Shown: positions 40,924 to 48,134 of the stretch, in pieces
How positions within the stretch are numbered: the first letter of the stretch is position 1
Layout: each line of letters opens with the position of its first letter
From: RGIG3102 sp964525015
Lineage (GTDB): Bacteria > Bacillota > Clostridia > Oscillospirales > Ruminococcaceae
Reading direction: 5' to 3'
Length of the DNA stretch: 49,756 nucleotides
NCBI GenBank assembly: GCA_964525015.1
Contig: CAZGFY010000015.1
Span: 1-49,756 of the forward strand
Notes under the pieces: generated by a model
Database searches by the model: none
What the model was told of the DNA's origin: nothing
Seen by the model: only the letters and a program-made list of their open reading frames with translations
Translations under genes and position numbers: made by a program

Positions 40924-41664
40924 TTATCGATTTTTATGAAAGAAAATGAATCTCGAAAAGTTGCTATGCCTAGCCAAACAACATTATATCCTTTCCATTA
41001 TTTAATTTCTAAAGAACCATATATGGGGCTTTACACTATTTTAAGAGATGATAATTCTATATCATTTCAAGATATTTATATTAAAGAGCAAAATATCGAA
41101 GGTAGTATTAGATTAAATGGCGAACACGGATTAACTGGTGAGCCTTTATATACTCCAGACGAAGGCAGTTACAGTATGTTTAACACAGATATGATGGGCG
41201 AATTCGATAATGGATTTATGTGGTATACCGAGTTTAGAAATCTGCAAAATATAGTTAGTAATACGGATTTTGTTGTGAACACAGTGAAAGATGGTGATGT
41301 TTACACTATTGTGGCGAGTGATGAGTATTTTGTATGGAATAAAGATGCACAGCTAAGTGCAGCTAGGGCAGATTTTGAAAAAGATGGCGAAGAGACATCT
41401 GTTATATATGAAGGTGCAAAGAAGTTTTTAGATAGTCAAGAAGGAAATTTAAAAACCTACACTATAACAATAAAAGATGGCATAATCACACAAATAATTG
41501 CCGATGAATACTTTTTGTCTACAAGACAGCCGTACACCTATGAGTACACTAGCACTAAGCATCACACATACAGCCTATACATTATCGACATTTTAAGATT
41601 AAATGATAATGAAGCTATTCAAAATGAAATCCAAGAAGTTTATGATAATGCTTTAAAAAATTAA
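40744..41664 (+). CDS. lipoprotein, tandem copy 2
   Basis: This 306-residue paralogue of the preceding gene has the same signal (IFTAC) and identical residues 1-60. From residue 61 it diverges (SIFMKENESRKVAM versus AISVKENLQQEIAI), with islands of similarity (HYLISKEPYMGL, WNKDA/WNKDE, FLSTRQPYTYE), and becomes identical again over the last 25 residues apart from the final one. The function is unknown. It has its own copy of the promoter region. The pattern suggests duplication followed by either ends being homogenised or the middle being replaced or diversified. Confidence 0.82.
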   Translation: MKKLIVFASTILLIFTACSPTSSDLPSEEVDTSNYSVNTEYLDEIALALENTYVNYESLELSIFMKENESRKVAMPSQTTLYPFHYLISKEPYMGLYTILRDDNSISFQDIYIKEQNIEGSIRLNGEHGLTGEPLYTPDEGSYSMFNTDMMGEFDNGFMWYTEFRNLQNIVSNTDFVVNTVKDGDVYTIVASDEYFVWNKDAQLSAARADFEKDGEETSVIYEGAKKFLDSQEGNLKTYTITIKDGIITQIIADEYFLSTRQPYTYEYTSTKHHTYSLYIIDILRLNDNEAIQNEIQEVYDNALKN

Positions 41665-41694
41665 AATAACACAAAATAAAACAAGGAATGCTTA
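41585..41694 (+). repeat. 3' segment of the duplication, copy 2
   Basis: It matches 40451-40560. Its end runs into the left arm of the inverted-repeat element that starts at 41674. Confidence 0.85.
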
Positions 41695-42074
41695 AAGTGG
41701 ATACTCTCAAAGAAACTTTAGTTTAAGTAAAAAACTGCAAGGAATGGCGAAAGCCATTCCTTGATTATTATAAAAATCTTCGATTTTTAAGGACTATATC
41801 TACTTTTGCTGCCAAAAGTAGCAAAACCACCGCTCTTTTCACGCACGCCGCGGAGCAAAAGGCGCTACTAAGACATACGCTCACTTAAGCTTTGAAACCT
41901 TCGCTTTGCGAATTCTCAGCTTTGCTTTTTTTCAAAAAGCACCAGTTCGCTAACCGATTGCAAACAATAAATAAGTATCACATCTTTACTTTGTACGCTA
42001 AAATGCCGATTTTCGAAAGAAAATCGGCATTTGTTCTTTATTAGTATCTGTGTTAAGCATTCCTTGTTTTATTT
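41674..42074. mobile_element. hairpin-rich element bounded by 22-bp perfect inverted repeats (MITE-like)
   Basis: The arms 41674-41695 and 42053-42074 (ending ACAAGGAATGCTTAA and its complement) are perfect inverted copies, with weaker similarity continuing about 19 bases inward. Between them are hairpins at 41738-41763, 41800-41821 (CTACTTTTG/CAAAAGTAG) and 42001-42032 (14-bp stem, GAAA loop), plus a GC-richer patch near 41830-41870 unlike the rest of the window. There is no open frame and no transposase. It fills the 426-base gap between the lipoprotein and the ECF gene. Mobility is inferred; a complex terminator region is the alternative. Confidence 0.5.
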
Positions 42075-42090
42075 ATTTAATTTATATTTA

Positions 42091-42690
42091 TTACCCTAAT
42101 TTTGCTACTTTATAAATAGATTTTGATATAATACCACCACCAACTAATGCTGCTACTGATTCCACAATTCCATTAAAGCCAACAAATGCTATCATAAAGC
42201 TAAATAAATCTAGGTTTCCAGCGTTTAATGATGCGAAAAATTCTGTTGATTGGAATAATAAAACAAATAGCGGCACGAATATTATCGTGTTAAATAGTGC
42301 TGATGCAAGGCTTGCTATAAAAAAGCTTATGTTTTTTGATTTTTTATAAAGTAATTCAAAAATAAGCCCTGATAGGTACCCTGCGATAATTCTTGGCACT
42401 AAACACATAATAACTGTTGCGAGTGGGTTTATTCCCATTAGAGTTGTTCCAAAAGGCTCAAATCCAAAGCATTGCAGAATACTCATAACTCCAAAAACAC
42501 CACCTAAAAATGCCCCTTGCTTTTTCCCGAGCACAATTGCACCAACTGCAACTGGGATTGGAAGTAGTGTGATTGAAAATCCTAGAGTTCTAATATACCC
42601 TAGTGGAGTAAACGACATAACGGCGATAATCGCTGATAAAACGCCTAGCTGAACCATTGTTTTTGTGCTTAATCTTTTTGTGTTTGACAT
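42091..42690 (-). CDS. panT: ECF transporter S component, probable pantothenate transporter
   Basis: This 199-residue membrane protein has about six helices, a short basic N-terminus (MSNTKRLSTKTMVQLGVLSA) and the S-component features GFSITLLPIPVAVGAIVLG and a Gly-rich last helix. It would work with a shared ECF energising module, which is not in the window. It follows coaX by 63 bases, so pantothenate is the likely substrate (PanT); this is inference from context. The start at 42690 is set by AGGAGGATTT directly before ATG; an earlier in-frame ATG would place that site inside the gene. Confidence 0.75.
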   Translation of the reverse strand: MSNTKRLSTKTMVQLGVLSAIIAVMSFTPLGYIRTLGFSITLLPIPVAVGAIVLGKKQGAFLGGVFGVMSILQCFGFEPFGTTLMGINPLATVIMCLVPRIIAGYLSGLIFELLYKKSKNISFFIASLASALFNTIIFVPLFVLLFQSTEFFASLNAGNLDLFSFMIAFVGFNGIVESVAALVGGGIISKSIYKVAKLG

Positions 42691-42753
42691 AAATCCTCCT
42701 GCTGTTGTTTGCACATCTTGTATTGCAATACAACGCTAATTAAATTTTATCAA

Positions 42754-43521
42754 CTAGATATTCTTTTTGTAAATTTCGTATAATCCATCAAGCAATAAAT
42801 TGGAATCGATAATAAGCTCGGTTTTGCAGTGAACAGCAATACTGCTAGAAAGCCCACCTGAAACCACAACCTGTGTGTTTTCGCCTAGCACTTCTCGATA
42901 TCTTGCAATCATTCCATCAATCATAGATGCAGTTCCAAGCACTATTCCAGATTTCATACAGTCAACTGTGTTACTTCCGATAACAACATCGCTTTCAAGC
43001 TCAGTGTCGATATGAGGGAGCTGTGCTGTTTTATTAGAAAGTGCATTCAGCGACACCTTAACTCCTGGAATAATAGCACCACCTAAAAGTTCGCCCTTAT
43101 CATTAATTGCAGAAATGGTTGTGGCTGTGCCTAAATCGAATAAAATACAAGGGTATCCGTATTTTTTAATTGTTCCAACGGCTGAACAGACTAAATCTGC
43201 CCCTAGTGCTGCTGGATTATCAATTTTAATATTTAGCCCTGTTTTTATCCCTGGCCCCACAACTAAAACTTTGCAATTAATAAGCCTTTTTAATGCTCGT
43301 TTTAAAATAGAAATTAATGGAGGAACAACGCTTGATATAATAACTCCATCGAAGTTTTCAGGTGTGTAGCCATACAAACTCATTATTCCAAGAAGTTCTA
43401 CCGCATACTGATCTTCAGTTTTAAAAGCTTCAGTTGCTATTCTTGAAGTGAAAGTTAGTTTATCATCTTTATAGCCACCCAAAACAATGTTTGTATTTCC
43501 AACGTCGACTGTTAGTATCAT
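42754..43521 (-). CDS. coaX: type III pantothenate kinase
   Basis: This 255-residue ASKHA-fold kinase has the phosphate loop LTVDVGNTNIVLG at the N-terminus, SSVVPPL, GADLVCSA, the second phosphate motif LFDLGTATTISAI and SGGLSSSI. It phosphorylates pantothenate in the first step of CoA synthesis; type III enzymes need a monovalent cation and are not feedback inhibited by CoA. AAGAAAGGA is the ribosome site. It is the first gene of the coaX-panT unit and has a promoter with a palindrome. Confidence 0.95.
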   Translation of the reverse strand: MILTVDVGNTNIVLGGYKDDKLTFTSRIATEAFKTEDQYAVELLGIMSLYGYTPENFDGVIISSVVPPLISILKRALKRLINCKVLVVGPGIKTGLNIKIDNPAALGADLVCSAVGTIKKYGYPCILFDLGTATTISAINDKGELLGGAIIPGVKVSLNALSNKTAQLPHIDTELESDVVIGSNTVDCMKSGIVLGTASMIDGMIARYREVLGENTQVVVSGGLSSSIAVHCKTELIIDSNLLLDGLYEIYKKNI

Positions 43522-43567
43522 ATCTTTATTATTCCTTTCTTTAAAAGCCTATCTTTTGACAGTAATA

Positions 43568-43596
43568 ATCATACTATACATAGTATAAAAAATCAA
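43568..43596 (-). promoter_or_regulatory. coaX promoter with palindrome
   Basis: On the minus strand, TTGATT (43591-43596), a 17-base spacer and TATGAT (43568-43573). ATACTAT-AC-ATAGTAT (43571-43586) lies between the two boxes, a likely repressor site. Confidence 0.65.
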
Positions 43597-43620
43597 TCAT
43601 TTATTATAAATATTTTATTT

Positions 43621-44145
43621 TTAAAACTCAATTCCTTTTCTTGCATTTATATTTTTATCAAAAGGATGTTTTATCTTTTTTATATCAGAGATATAATCAG
43701 CAAGATTTATAAGCTCTTCTTTTGGGTTTCTGCCTGTTATTATAACTTCTAAATTAGCTGGCTTATTTTTTAAAAACTCTAAGGCAATTGAATTATCTAT
43801 AAATCCAAGCTCATAAGCTGATGTGAATTCATCTAGAACTAGCATATCGGCATTTATTTCTTTTGCTTTTTCTATCGAAGATAAAAACTGATTAGTGTAT
43901 TCTTTTTTTGCCCTTAGTTTCTCTTTATTATCCATATTCCAAACAAAGCCAAAATTTTCTTTGCAAAATATAAGATTTATATTTTCAATTTGCTTTAAAA
44001 TATTAATTTCGCTAGAACTATCACCCTTCATAAACTGTGTGAACACCACCTTCATATTATTGCCAACTGCCCGAATTGTAAGCCCAATTGCCGAAGTTGT
44101 CTTGCCTTTTCCATCGCCTGTGTATATATGAATTAATCCTTTCAT
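43621..44145 (-). CDS. cobO: cob(I)yrinic acid a,c-diamide adenosyltransferase
   Basis: This 174-residue P-loop protein of the CobA/CobO/BtuR type has the reversed-orientation P-loop GDGKGKTTSAIG near residue 10, VVFTQFMKG, and the Walker B region MLVLDEFTSAYELG, followed by VIITGRNP. It transfers the adenosyl group from ATP to cob(I)alamin or its precursors, making coenzyme B12. No other cobalamin genes are nearby, so it may serve salvage. The ribosome site is AAGGAAGG. It is a single gene, diverging from the M50 pair. Confidence 0.93.
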   Translation of the reverse strand: MKGLIHIYTGDGKGKTTSAIGLTIRAVGNNMKVVFTQFMKGDSSSEINILKQIENINLIFCKENFGFVWNMDNKEKLRAKKEYTNQFLSSIEKAKEINADMLVLDEFTSAYELGFIDNSIALEFLKNKPANLEVIITGRNPKEELINLADYISDIKKIKHPFDKNINARKGIEF

Positions 44146-44172
44146 TTCAACCTTCCTTTTATATATGTTTGT

Positions 44173-44201
44173 TTGATATTAATATGTATATATGTTATCA
44201 T
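44173..44201 (+). promoter_or_regulatory. promoter for the M50-like gene pair
   Basis: TTGATA (44173-44178), a 17-base spacer and TATCAT (44196-44201), 38 bases before the first start codon. Confidence 0.6.
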
Positions 44202-44239
44202 ATATACTAGTAAGTTTCAATTTTAAATTGGAGGTTTAT

Positions 44240-45355
44240 ATGGAAAATAAAAACGCTCAGCATAATAATCAAAAATTCTATTTACTAATTATATTTTTAG
44301 TAGTTCTATCTATGTTAATTATAGCGATACTGATATCTCGCTCGCTCACAGTAATTTTATTTGTCCCAGCGCTCATCATTTATACAGTAATTTTTCTATA
44401 CATTTTTAATATATATATCACTTTTTCTATGCTTGGAGAACTGTTAGGCGCAATTTTTTCTGGATATACGCTTTTATTTCTTCAGATTTTATGCTATCAA
44501 TTCAAAAGAGTAGATGGAGTTATAAAATATTCAAAAGTGAGTTTCTTTGCAAATTATATAGAATTCATTCCAGACAATAATAATGAGAAAACTCTACTTT
44601 TTATACGAATTTTATTTAAATACACATTCACAATCTTTCCTGCGATTATATTATTTATATTATCAAATAATTTAATTCTACAAATTAGGTTTTTAGTTCA
44701 ATTTATTGCGATTTTTTTAATTTTTATAATTATATTAAAGAATAACACACCTATTAAAAACGGCGATATATCTACTTTGATAACGCTTTCTTTTAATGAA
44801 AAATCTAGTGATAACTATAAAAAACAATTAGGAATTTCTAGGTTTTTATTAGAGGGGGGAAGATACAAAGATTTACCTTCAAATCTTTTAAAAGAGATAA
44901 GCAAATCTCAAATTACACAAAGTCAAAAATTAGAGCCTTTAAGCGATTATTTAGCTTTTGCTTTTGCTAAAAAACTTTTAGATGAAAAAAATTATATAGA
45001 CAGTTTAGAAGTTCTAAATTATCTTTTGAAAAAATCAAATATTTTAAAAGAACAATTAATTAATGATAAGATTTTCTGCTTGATTTTATTAGGAGAAGAT
45101 AAAAACACTATTAAAAAACTTATAACTAATTCTTATAAAGGTTTTATTGATAGGCAAAATATGCATATAGATAGTGCTTATATGAGAACAAAATGTGCTA
45201 TATATATTTATTTTAACAATCCTGTTTATTTAGATTTTAAAGATAGACTTATATTCCTATCTTTATATAATTCCCATTTAAAAAACGGTGCTTGCTATGG
45301 AGATATTGAACTCTTAGAAGCGCTAGAAAAACCATATTACCAAAAGAAAGAATAA
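44240..45355 (+). CDS. M50-like pseudopeptidase membrane protein
   Basis: This 371-residue protein has four to six membrane helices in residues 12-165 and a soluble helical domain (about 190-365). It aligns along its length with the next gene: TFSMLGELLGAIFSGYT here matches AFHEFGHLVGGILSGYT there, so the zinc motif HExxH has become SMLGE, and the NDG of the second zinc site is lost, although NNTP matches NLVP. In the soluble domain LKEQLINDKIFCLILL matches LKNQLINDKIFSLIML. I infer a catalytically dead paralogue. The start at 44240 follows TTGGAGGTTT. Its stop is 4 bases before the protease gene. Confidence 0.75.
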   Translation: MENKNAQHNNQKFYLLIIFLVVLSMLIIAILISRSLTVILFVPALIIYTVIFLYIFNIYITFSMLGELLGAIFSGYTLLFLQILCYQFKRVDGVIKYSKVSFFANYIEFIPDNNNEKTLLFIRILFKYTFTIFPAIILFILSNNLILQIRFLVQFIAIFLIFIIILKNNTPIKNGDISTLITLSFNEKSSDNYKKQLGISRFLLEGGRYKDLPSNLLKEISKSQITQSQKLEPLSDYLAFAFAKKLLDEKNYIDSLEVLNYLLKKSNILKEQLINDKIFCLILLGEDKNTIKKLITNSYKGFIDRQNMHIDSAYMRTKCAIYIYFNNPVYLDFKDRLIFLSLYNSHLKNGACYGDIELLEALEKPYYQKKE

Positions 45356-45359
45356 CTAT

Positions 45360-46454
45360 ATGAAAAAATTATTAACTAGCATATTTCTATTTATACTATC
45401 GATTATATTTGCATTTTCGCTTGGGGCTTTATCGGCTATATACGGTACATCAAATGGAATAGAACCACCTTTAGGAATAGTACTTGGAATTATAATAGGC
45501 TTTATACTCCACGTTGCCTTTCACGAATTCGGGCATTTAGTTGGCGGAATTTTATCTGGATACACCTTTTCTTCATATCGAATATTTAATTTTATATGGG
45601 TTAATATTGATGGAAAAATTAAATTTAAAAAGCAAACTGTTGCAGGAACAGCTGGACAATGCCTAATGATACTGCCCAATAAACCATATGATGAAATTCC
45701 ATACTTTTTATACAATGTTTTAGGTGGAGTTTTTAATATTATACTATCACTACTTGCAATTATCCCTATTATACTATTTCAAAAAACTATAATTGCAACA
45801 ATTTTTATAGTGATTTCACTTATAGGATTTCTTTTAGCAATTCAAAATTTAGTTCCTTTAAAAATAGGTGGATTTGCAAATGATGGAATGAATATTTTGC
45901 AGTGTAAAAAAAGTAAAACTGCCCGTGAAAGTTTTTTTAGAATTTTACAAACAGTGCAACTTATTTCAAGTGGATATAGATTAAAAGATTTTCCAAGTGA
46001 AGTGTTTATTATTAAAAAGGGAAGCGAAAAAACTGATACTTTATCAGCAAATATCTACACAAATTTCTGCCTTAAATCACTTGATGAATTAAACTTTGAA
46101 AAATTTATTGAGTTAACTGATGGATTTTTAAAAGATAACGATGAACTTTTAGATGTTTTAAAAAATCAATTAATTAATGATAAAATTTTCTCTTTAATAA
46201 TGCTAAACAAAGATAAAGACGAAATAGAAAAATTACTAACTAAAGATTTTAAAAAATTTCAAAAGGTTTTGATTAAATCTAATTTAGGATTTTTGCGAAC
46301 AAATTATGCTTTAAATAAGTGTATTTATAATAATGAAAAAAAAGCTAAAAAAGATTTAGAATTATTTAATAAAATAATTAAAACTCATCCCTACAAAGGA
46401 GATATCGAAAGCGAAATGGAATTAATTAGTGAGCTAGATAAGTTGTATCTATAG
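45360..46454 (+). CDS. M50 family membrane metalloprotease (site-2-protease type)
   Basis: This 364-residue protein has a signal-like first helix, then the zinc motif HEFGH (H55, E56, H59) inside a membrane helix. Further helices follow at about 117-160, then NLVPLKIGGFANDGMN (163-178), giving the NxxP and the third zinc ligand D175 of M50 enzymes. Residues 190-364 form a soluble helical domain, TPR-like in feel but unassigned, shared with the upstream protein. It is predicted to cleave a membrane-embedded substrate; the substrate is unknown. The start is 4 bases after the upstream stop, so expression is coupled. Confidence 0.82.
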   Translation: MKKLLTSIFLFILSIIFAFSLGALSAIYGTSNGIEPPLGIVLGIIIGFILHVAFHEFGHLVGGILSGYTFSSYRIFNFIWVNIDGKIKFKKQTVAGTAGQCLMILPNKPYDEIPYFLYNVLGGVFNIILSLLAIIPIILFQKTIIATIFIVISLIGFLLAIQNLVPLKIGGFANDGMNILQCKKSKTARESFFRILQTVQLISSGYRLKDFPSEVFIIKKGSEKTDTLSANIYTNFCLKSLDELNFEKFIELTDGFLKDNDELLDVLKNQLINDKIFSLIMLNKDKDEIEKLLTKDFKKFQKVLIKSNLGFLRTNYALNKCIYNNEKKAKKDLELFNKIIKTHPYKGDIESEMELISELDKLYL

Positions 46455-46606
46455 TTAATAATTCAACTTAATAATATACAAAAATTATTGTTTTAAAATA
46501 TTTCCTTGTTTTATATTTTTTTAAATTTTAAGCGTTTTTAATTATATGAGTTGAGTTACTCGAATAAGTAATCAAAACAAAATGAAGACTATTTATGTTA
46601 TAAAAT

Positions 46607-46640
46607 AAAAAAGATTGCCAATAATCGGCAATCTTTTTTT
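46607..46640. terminator. bidirectional terminator between the M50 pair and ridA
   Basis: A 13-bp stem (AAAAAAGATTGCC/GGCAATCTTTTTT) serving both converging units. The preceding 150 bases are AT-rich with no feature I can support. Confidence 0.92.
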
Positions 46641-46642
46641 AA

Positions 46643-47023
46643 TTAAGCTTTGTAAGCAATTGCTTCAATTTCAACTTTTGCAGCTTTTGGAAGTGCAGCC
46701 ACTTCAAATGCAGCACGAGCTGGGAAATCTGAAGAGAAGAATGTGCCGTAAACAGCGTTCATGCCAGCAAAATCAGCAATGCTATCAAGTAAAACAGTTG
46801 TTTTAACAACATCTGCCATTGTGTAGCCTTCGCTTTCTAAAATAGCTTTAACGTTTTCTAATGCTTGCTTAGTTTGGTCTGCGATATCGTCTGATGGAAA
46901 TTCACCAGTTGCTGGATTTATAGGAAGTTGTCCTGAAACATAGATTGTGTTTCCTGTTTTAACAGCTTGTGAATACGGACCAATTGCACCTGGTGCATTT
47001 TCAGTAAAAACGATTTTTTTCAT
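46643..47023 (-). CDS. ridA: RidA family enamine/imine deaminase
   Basis: This 126-residue protein has the family motifs GAIGPYSQAV, YVSGQLPINP, TKQALENVKAIL and the catalytic arginine in FPARAAFEV, followed by VEIEAIAYK. RidA hydrolyses reactive enamines released by PLP enzymes such as threonine dehydratase. The start at 47023 follows GAAAGAGGTATT; an upstream in-frame ATG at 47113 lies in the promoter. It has its own promoter. Tryptophanase, a PLP enzyme that passes through aminoacrylate, is encoded 1.1 kb further upstream on the same strand, a plausible functional link. Confidence 0.95.
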   Translation of the reverse strand: MKKIVFTENAPGAIGPYSQAVKTGNTIYVSGQLPINPATGEFPSDDIADQTKQALENVKAILESEGYTMADVVKTTVLLDSIADFAGMNAVYGTFFSSDFPARAAFEVAALPKAAKVEIEAIAYKA

Positions 47024-47084
47024 AATAAAAATACCTCTTTCAAAATTTAAAAACTTAATAATAAGTAAATATTGTACGCATATA

Positions 47085-47113
47085 ATTATATCATTAACAT
47101 TTATTTTTTTCAA
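47085..47113 (-). promoter_or_regulatory. ridA promoter
   Basis: On the minus strand, TTGAAA (47108-47113), a 17-base spacer and TATAAT (47085-47090). Confidence 0.75.
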
Positions 47114-47171
47114 TAGAATTCAAAATGTATACAGGATATGTAATAATTTTTACATAAATTAAACGCCTTTT

Positions 47172-47981
47172 TTAAATAAACATAACTAAACTAATAGCCA
47201 TTATCCCCATTCCTGTAACAAGCCCATACATTGATATATGATGCTCGCCATATTCTCTAGCAGATGGAAGTAATTCGTCTAAACTTATATAAACCATTAT
47301 CCCTGCAACTGCTGAAAAGATAAATCCAAAGGCAGTGTCGCCAATAAATTGAATAAGTAAAAAATACCCAACTATCGCCCCGATAGGCTCAGAGAGCCCT
47401 GATAAAAAAGAAAGTTTAAATGCTTTTTTTCTATCATTAGTTGCATAAAATATAGGCACCGCAACAGCTATTCCCTCAGGAATATTATGAATTGCAATAG
47501 CTGCAGTTATCGCTATACCTGTGCTTGGATCTTCAAGAGCTGCAATAAATGTTGCAATTCCTTCTGGGAAATTATGTATGGCAATTGCAAGGGCTGTAAA
47601 AACTCCCATTCGCATTAAATCATTTTTATGCTCTTCATCATTTCCATCCATCTCCTCAACAGTGTGCACCTCGTGTGGATTTCCCATTTTAGGAATAAAT
47701 TTATCAATAAATGCAATTATAAATATCCCTATAAAAAAGCCAATTACTGCATATATATTCCCAAGCTTTTCTCCAAAAGTTACTGAAAGGGAAGATACAG
47801 CCTTACTTAAAATTTCAACAAATGAAACATACAGCATAACCCCTGCTGATAGCCCTAGCGAAAAAGATAAAAACTTCTTATTTGTTCTTTTTGTAAATAC
47901 CACCATTAAACTGCCAACGCCAGTTGATAAGCCGGCAATAGCTGTTAAAATAAAGGCGAATAATATATTATTATCGTTCAT
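47172..47981 (-). CDS. zupT: ZIP family metal transporter (ZupT type)
   Basis: This 269-residue protein has eight membrane helices and the two ZIP metal motifs AIHNFPEGIATF (helix 4) and AIHNIPEGIAVAVP (helix 5), with a His/Glu-rich loop before helix 4 (HEVHTVEEMDGNDEEH). ZupT imports zinc and also iron, manganese and cobalt. AGGAGATT precedes ATG. A GTTAG-N6-CTAAC palindrome lies about 25 bases upstream, the same pattern as at the siderophore genes, so an iron- or manganese-type regulation is inferred. Confidence 0.93.
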   Translation of the reverse strand: MNDNNILFAFILTAIAGLSTGVGSLMVVFTKRTNKKFLSFSLGLSAGVMLYVSFVEILSKAVSSLSVTFGEKLGNIYAVIGFFIGIFIIAFIDKFIPKMGNPHEVHTVEEMDGNDEEHKNDLMRMGVFTALAIAIHNFPEGIATFIAALEDPSTGIAITAAIAIHNIPEGIAVAVPIFYATNDRKKAFKLSFLSGLSEPIGAIVGYFLLIQFIGDTAFGFIFSAVAGIMVYISLDELLPSAREYGEHHISMYGLVTGMGIMAISLVMFI

Positions 47982-48003
47982 AAATTTTAATCTCCTAATT
48001 TTG

Positions 48004-48019
48004 GTTAGCTTATTCTAAC
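48004..48019 (-). promoter_or_regulatory. candidate metal-repressor site before the ZIP gene
   Basis: GTTAG-CTTATT-CTAAC on the plus strand, with perfect 5-bp arms; the same pattern as 19361-19376 and 19386-19401. Confidence 0.5.
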
Positions 48020-48072
48020 TTTATATATAGTATATATTACGAATAAAAATATTTCAAGTGAGTAAATCACAT

Positions 48073-48113
48073 AAAAATATGCAGACAATATAATTTGCCT
48101 GCATATTTTTTAA
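48073..48113 (-). terminator. intrinsic terminator after tnaA
   Basis: A 12-bp stem (AAAAATATGCAG/CTGCATATTTTT) with a 14-base loop and a T run on the minus strand. Confidence 0.8.
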
Positions 48114-48134
48114 ATATATAAGGGATGATTTTAA

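Noticed and set aside
41696..42052. Insertion sequence remnant with transposase
   Set aside because: No frame of useful length or transposase motif is present between the inverted arms; only hairpins are seen.
46490..46530. TTCCTTGTTTTAT near 46502 as another arm of the 41.7 kb inverted-repeat element
   Set aside because: The match is only about 13 AT-rich bases with no second arm or hairpins nearby.
46615..46806. 63-codon Gln/Leu-rich open frame opposite ridA
   Set aside because: It starts in the terminator and mirrors ridA codons; low-complexity product.
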